Of a stretch of DNA of 64,000 bases, positions 62,976 to 64,000 are shown piece by piece. Source of the stretch: Trachythela sp. YZ-2020. Lineage: Eukaryota; Cnidaria; Anthozoa; Malacalcyonacea; Clavulariidae. The stretch's first letter is position 1; every line of letters begins with the position of its first letter. Where the stretch lies: NCBI GenBank assembly GCA_016169945.1, contig JADLSH010000377.1:496001-560000 (forward strand). The letters are read 5' to 3'. A model generated the notes under the pieces. The model saw only the letters and a program-made list of their open reading frames with translations, was not told the origin of the DNA and made no database searches. The position numbers and the translations under genes were made by a program.

Positions 62976-63305
62976 ATGAAATCGCTCGAAACATTTTTTT
63001 CTCCATTTGACCAGAATGTGATTAATAAAATGTTATCCACTTTAGATGATTTGCAGAAGACGTCATCGGTTTTACCCAGCACCACTAAGGTGACCATGAT
63101 GTCTTCATATATTGGACGGCTGGTAGCTAGTGCATTGACAACGTCTTTTACCGATTTGTCGTCATTTGTTGCACCATCATCAACCAATCCTGAACCGTCT
63201 TCAGAGCCAAATCTTGAAATCTATTCAACTACGATTCAAACTACACTGTCAGATGCTCCTGGTATTTCAACTATATACAGTAGCGTAGCAATCCCGCCGA
63301 TTTAG
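62976..63305 (+). CDS. Ser/Thr-rich open frame truncated by a hAT MITE
   Basis: 109 codons, starting MKSLETFFSPFDQNVINKML and then mucin-like (TSSVLPSTTKVTMMSSYIG, PSSTNPEPSSEPNLEIYSTT). The frame enters the MITE at 63278, which supplies the stop. There is no signal peptide at the ATG, so it may be an internal exon of a surface protein. Family not recognised. Confidence 0.35.
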   Translation: MKSLETFFSPFDQNVINKMLSTLDDLQKTSSVLPSTTKVTMMSSYIGRLVASALTTSFTDLSSFVAPSSTNPEPSSEPNLEIYSTTIQTTLSDAPGISTIYSSVAIPPI

Positions 63306-63430
63306 GCCCGCTTTGCAAATTTGTTCGTTTTCATTGACGGTGAAAACAATCAATTGCTAAAGAAATGAATAATGATAATGATTTGAAATTTGCATAGCGG
63401 GACCAAATCGGCCGGCTGGCTACGCCACTG
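63278..63430. mobile_element. hAT MITE, copy 2
   Basis: 153 bp, ends CAGTAGCGTAGC and GGCTGGCTACGCCACTG, same family as 61195-61347. Exact target duplication ACTATATA (63270-63277, 63431-63438). Confidence 0.95.
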
Positions 63431-63453
63431 ACTATATAATATATATTTTGTCC

Positions 63454-64000
63454 CCGAGCCGGCGCGAAGCGCTGTACGAGGGTACTAATTCCGCTCGGAT
63501 ATTTACACCCGGGTATGTGAAAACATTGTGGAATGCAAAGTTGTTCGCCATTTTTTTTTGTGATCGACTCGACGGTTTTGTAAGTTATGCGCATGCGCGA
63601 GATCAAGCCGAGAGAACACTTCCTTTTGGCAAACTTTTTTCAAAAATAGTTTTGCACTCATTTTATAAGCAAGTCTCTATGTAAGTAAGTTTATATGTGA
63701 AGTCTCCAAAACAAGATAAATGAAAATTATTTAGAGGACAAATTAACAAGAGGAAAAACAGTCGAAAGATCGAAAAAGGAGCGTTTTAAACGGGCAAGTG
63801 TCTATTTTGCATGCTTGCGGCTTTGCCGATTTATAGCATGCAGTATAGTTTGTGAATTTGAAAATGTGTAGAGCATTCTGTGTGGTCAATTCAACATTCG
63901 TTGATCATCTTAAGAGTATTTTAGTATTGATTCAAATATGTTATAGAAAAATAAAAAACATATTAAATCTCAAAAACTTCATTTCAAAAGCAAGTGCGAA
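63454..64000. repeat. Dispersed repeat, copy B
   Basis: Collinear with 54690-55280 (CCCCGAGCCGGCGCGAAGCG start, AAACAAGATAAATGAAAATT, TCTCAAAAACTTCAT end). Runs to the window edge. Confidence 0.85.

Overview
The window is metazoan nuclear DNA: AT-rich, with GT-AG introns, a signal-peptide PAN-domain gene, an Hsp70-family gene with large introns, and a dense mix of transposons (Penelope-like, tyrosine-recombinase retrotransposon, esterase-bearing LINE, Harbinger, hAT and integrase-core DNA elements, many foldback MITEs). This repertoire is what I would expect of a cnidarian. The phylum is an inference from gene and transposon style; no diagnostic host marker is present.

The main result is one minus-strand host gene, 22711 down to 398, that I assembled from seven exons. 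All six junctions have GT-AG signals and matching phases, and the total of 4188 nt is an exact codon multiple (1395 aa). It encodes an acidic N-terminal tail (about 98 aa), one transmembrane helix, about 210 aa of Ig/PKD-like sequence, an Hsp70 ATPase domain with its key residues, a beta substrate-binding domain with a very short lid, and a von Willebrand factor A domain with a complete MIDAS metal site. About 19 N-glycosylation sequons lie after the membrane helix and none before it. This points to a type II membrane protein with chaperone and VWA domains outside the cell or in the ER lumen. I know of no described family with this architecture. A duplicated copy of its C-terminal exon lies between the Hsp70 and VWA exons and could act as an in-phase alternative last exon that skips VWA. 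The introns are full of nested MITEs and tandem repeats.

From 25.0 to 30.8 kb there is a complete 5.77-kb DNA transposon with about 200-bp terminal inverted repeats and a CACTAC target duplication. It carries a decayed integrase-core transposase, a convergent decayed alpha-kinase-like ORF, and a 2.4-kb internal palindrome that duplicates the 5' transposase exons in reverse.

From 31.9 to 45.6 kb insertions are stacked. A Harbinger transposase ORF was split by a 12-kb tyrosine-recombinase retrotransposon with A1...B1A2...B2 split direct repeats. That element was in turn split by a 4.6-kb LINE, and the Harbinger ORF also took in three MITEs. Each layer is supported by junctions or target duplications.

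From 45.6 to 64 kb there is a lone RecQ-like exon, unrecognised decayed coding sequence, LINE relics (one interrupted by a tRNA-Asn-like foldback SINE), a decayed GIY-YIG Penelope-like element with hammerhead-like terminal repeats, the start of a secreted PAN/apple gene, a 7-bp minisatellite with a symmetric composition gradient, and hAT MITEs with perfect 8-bp target duplications.
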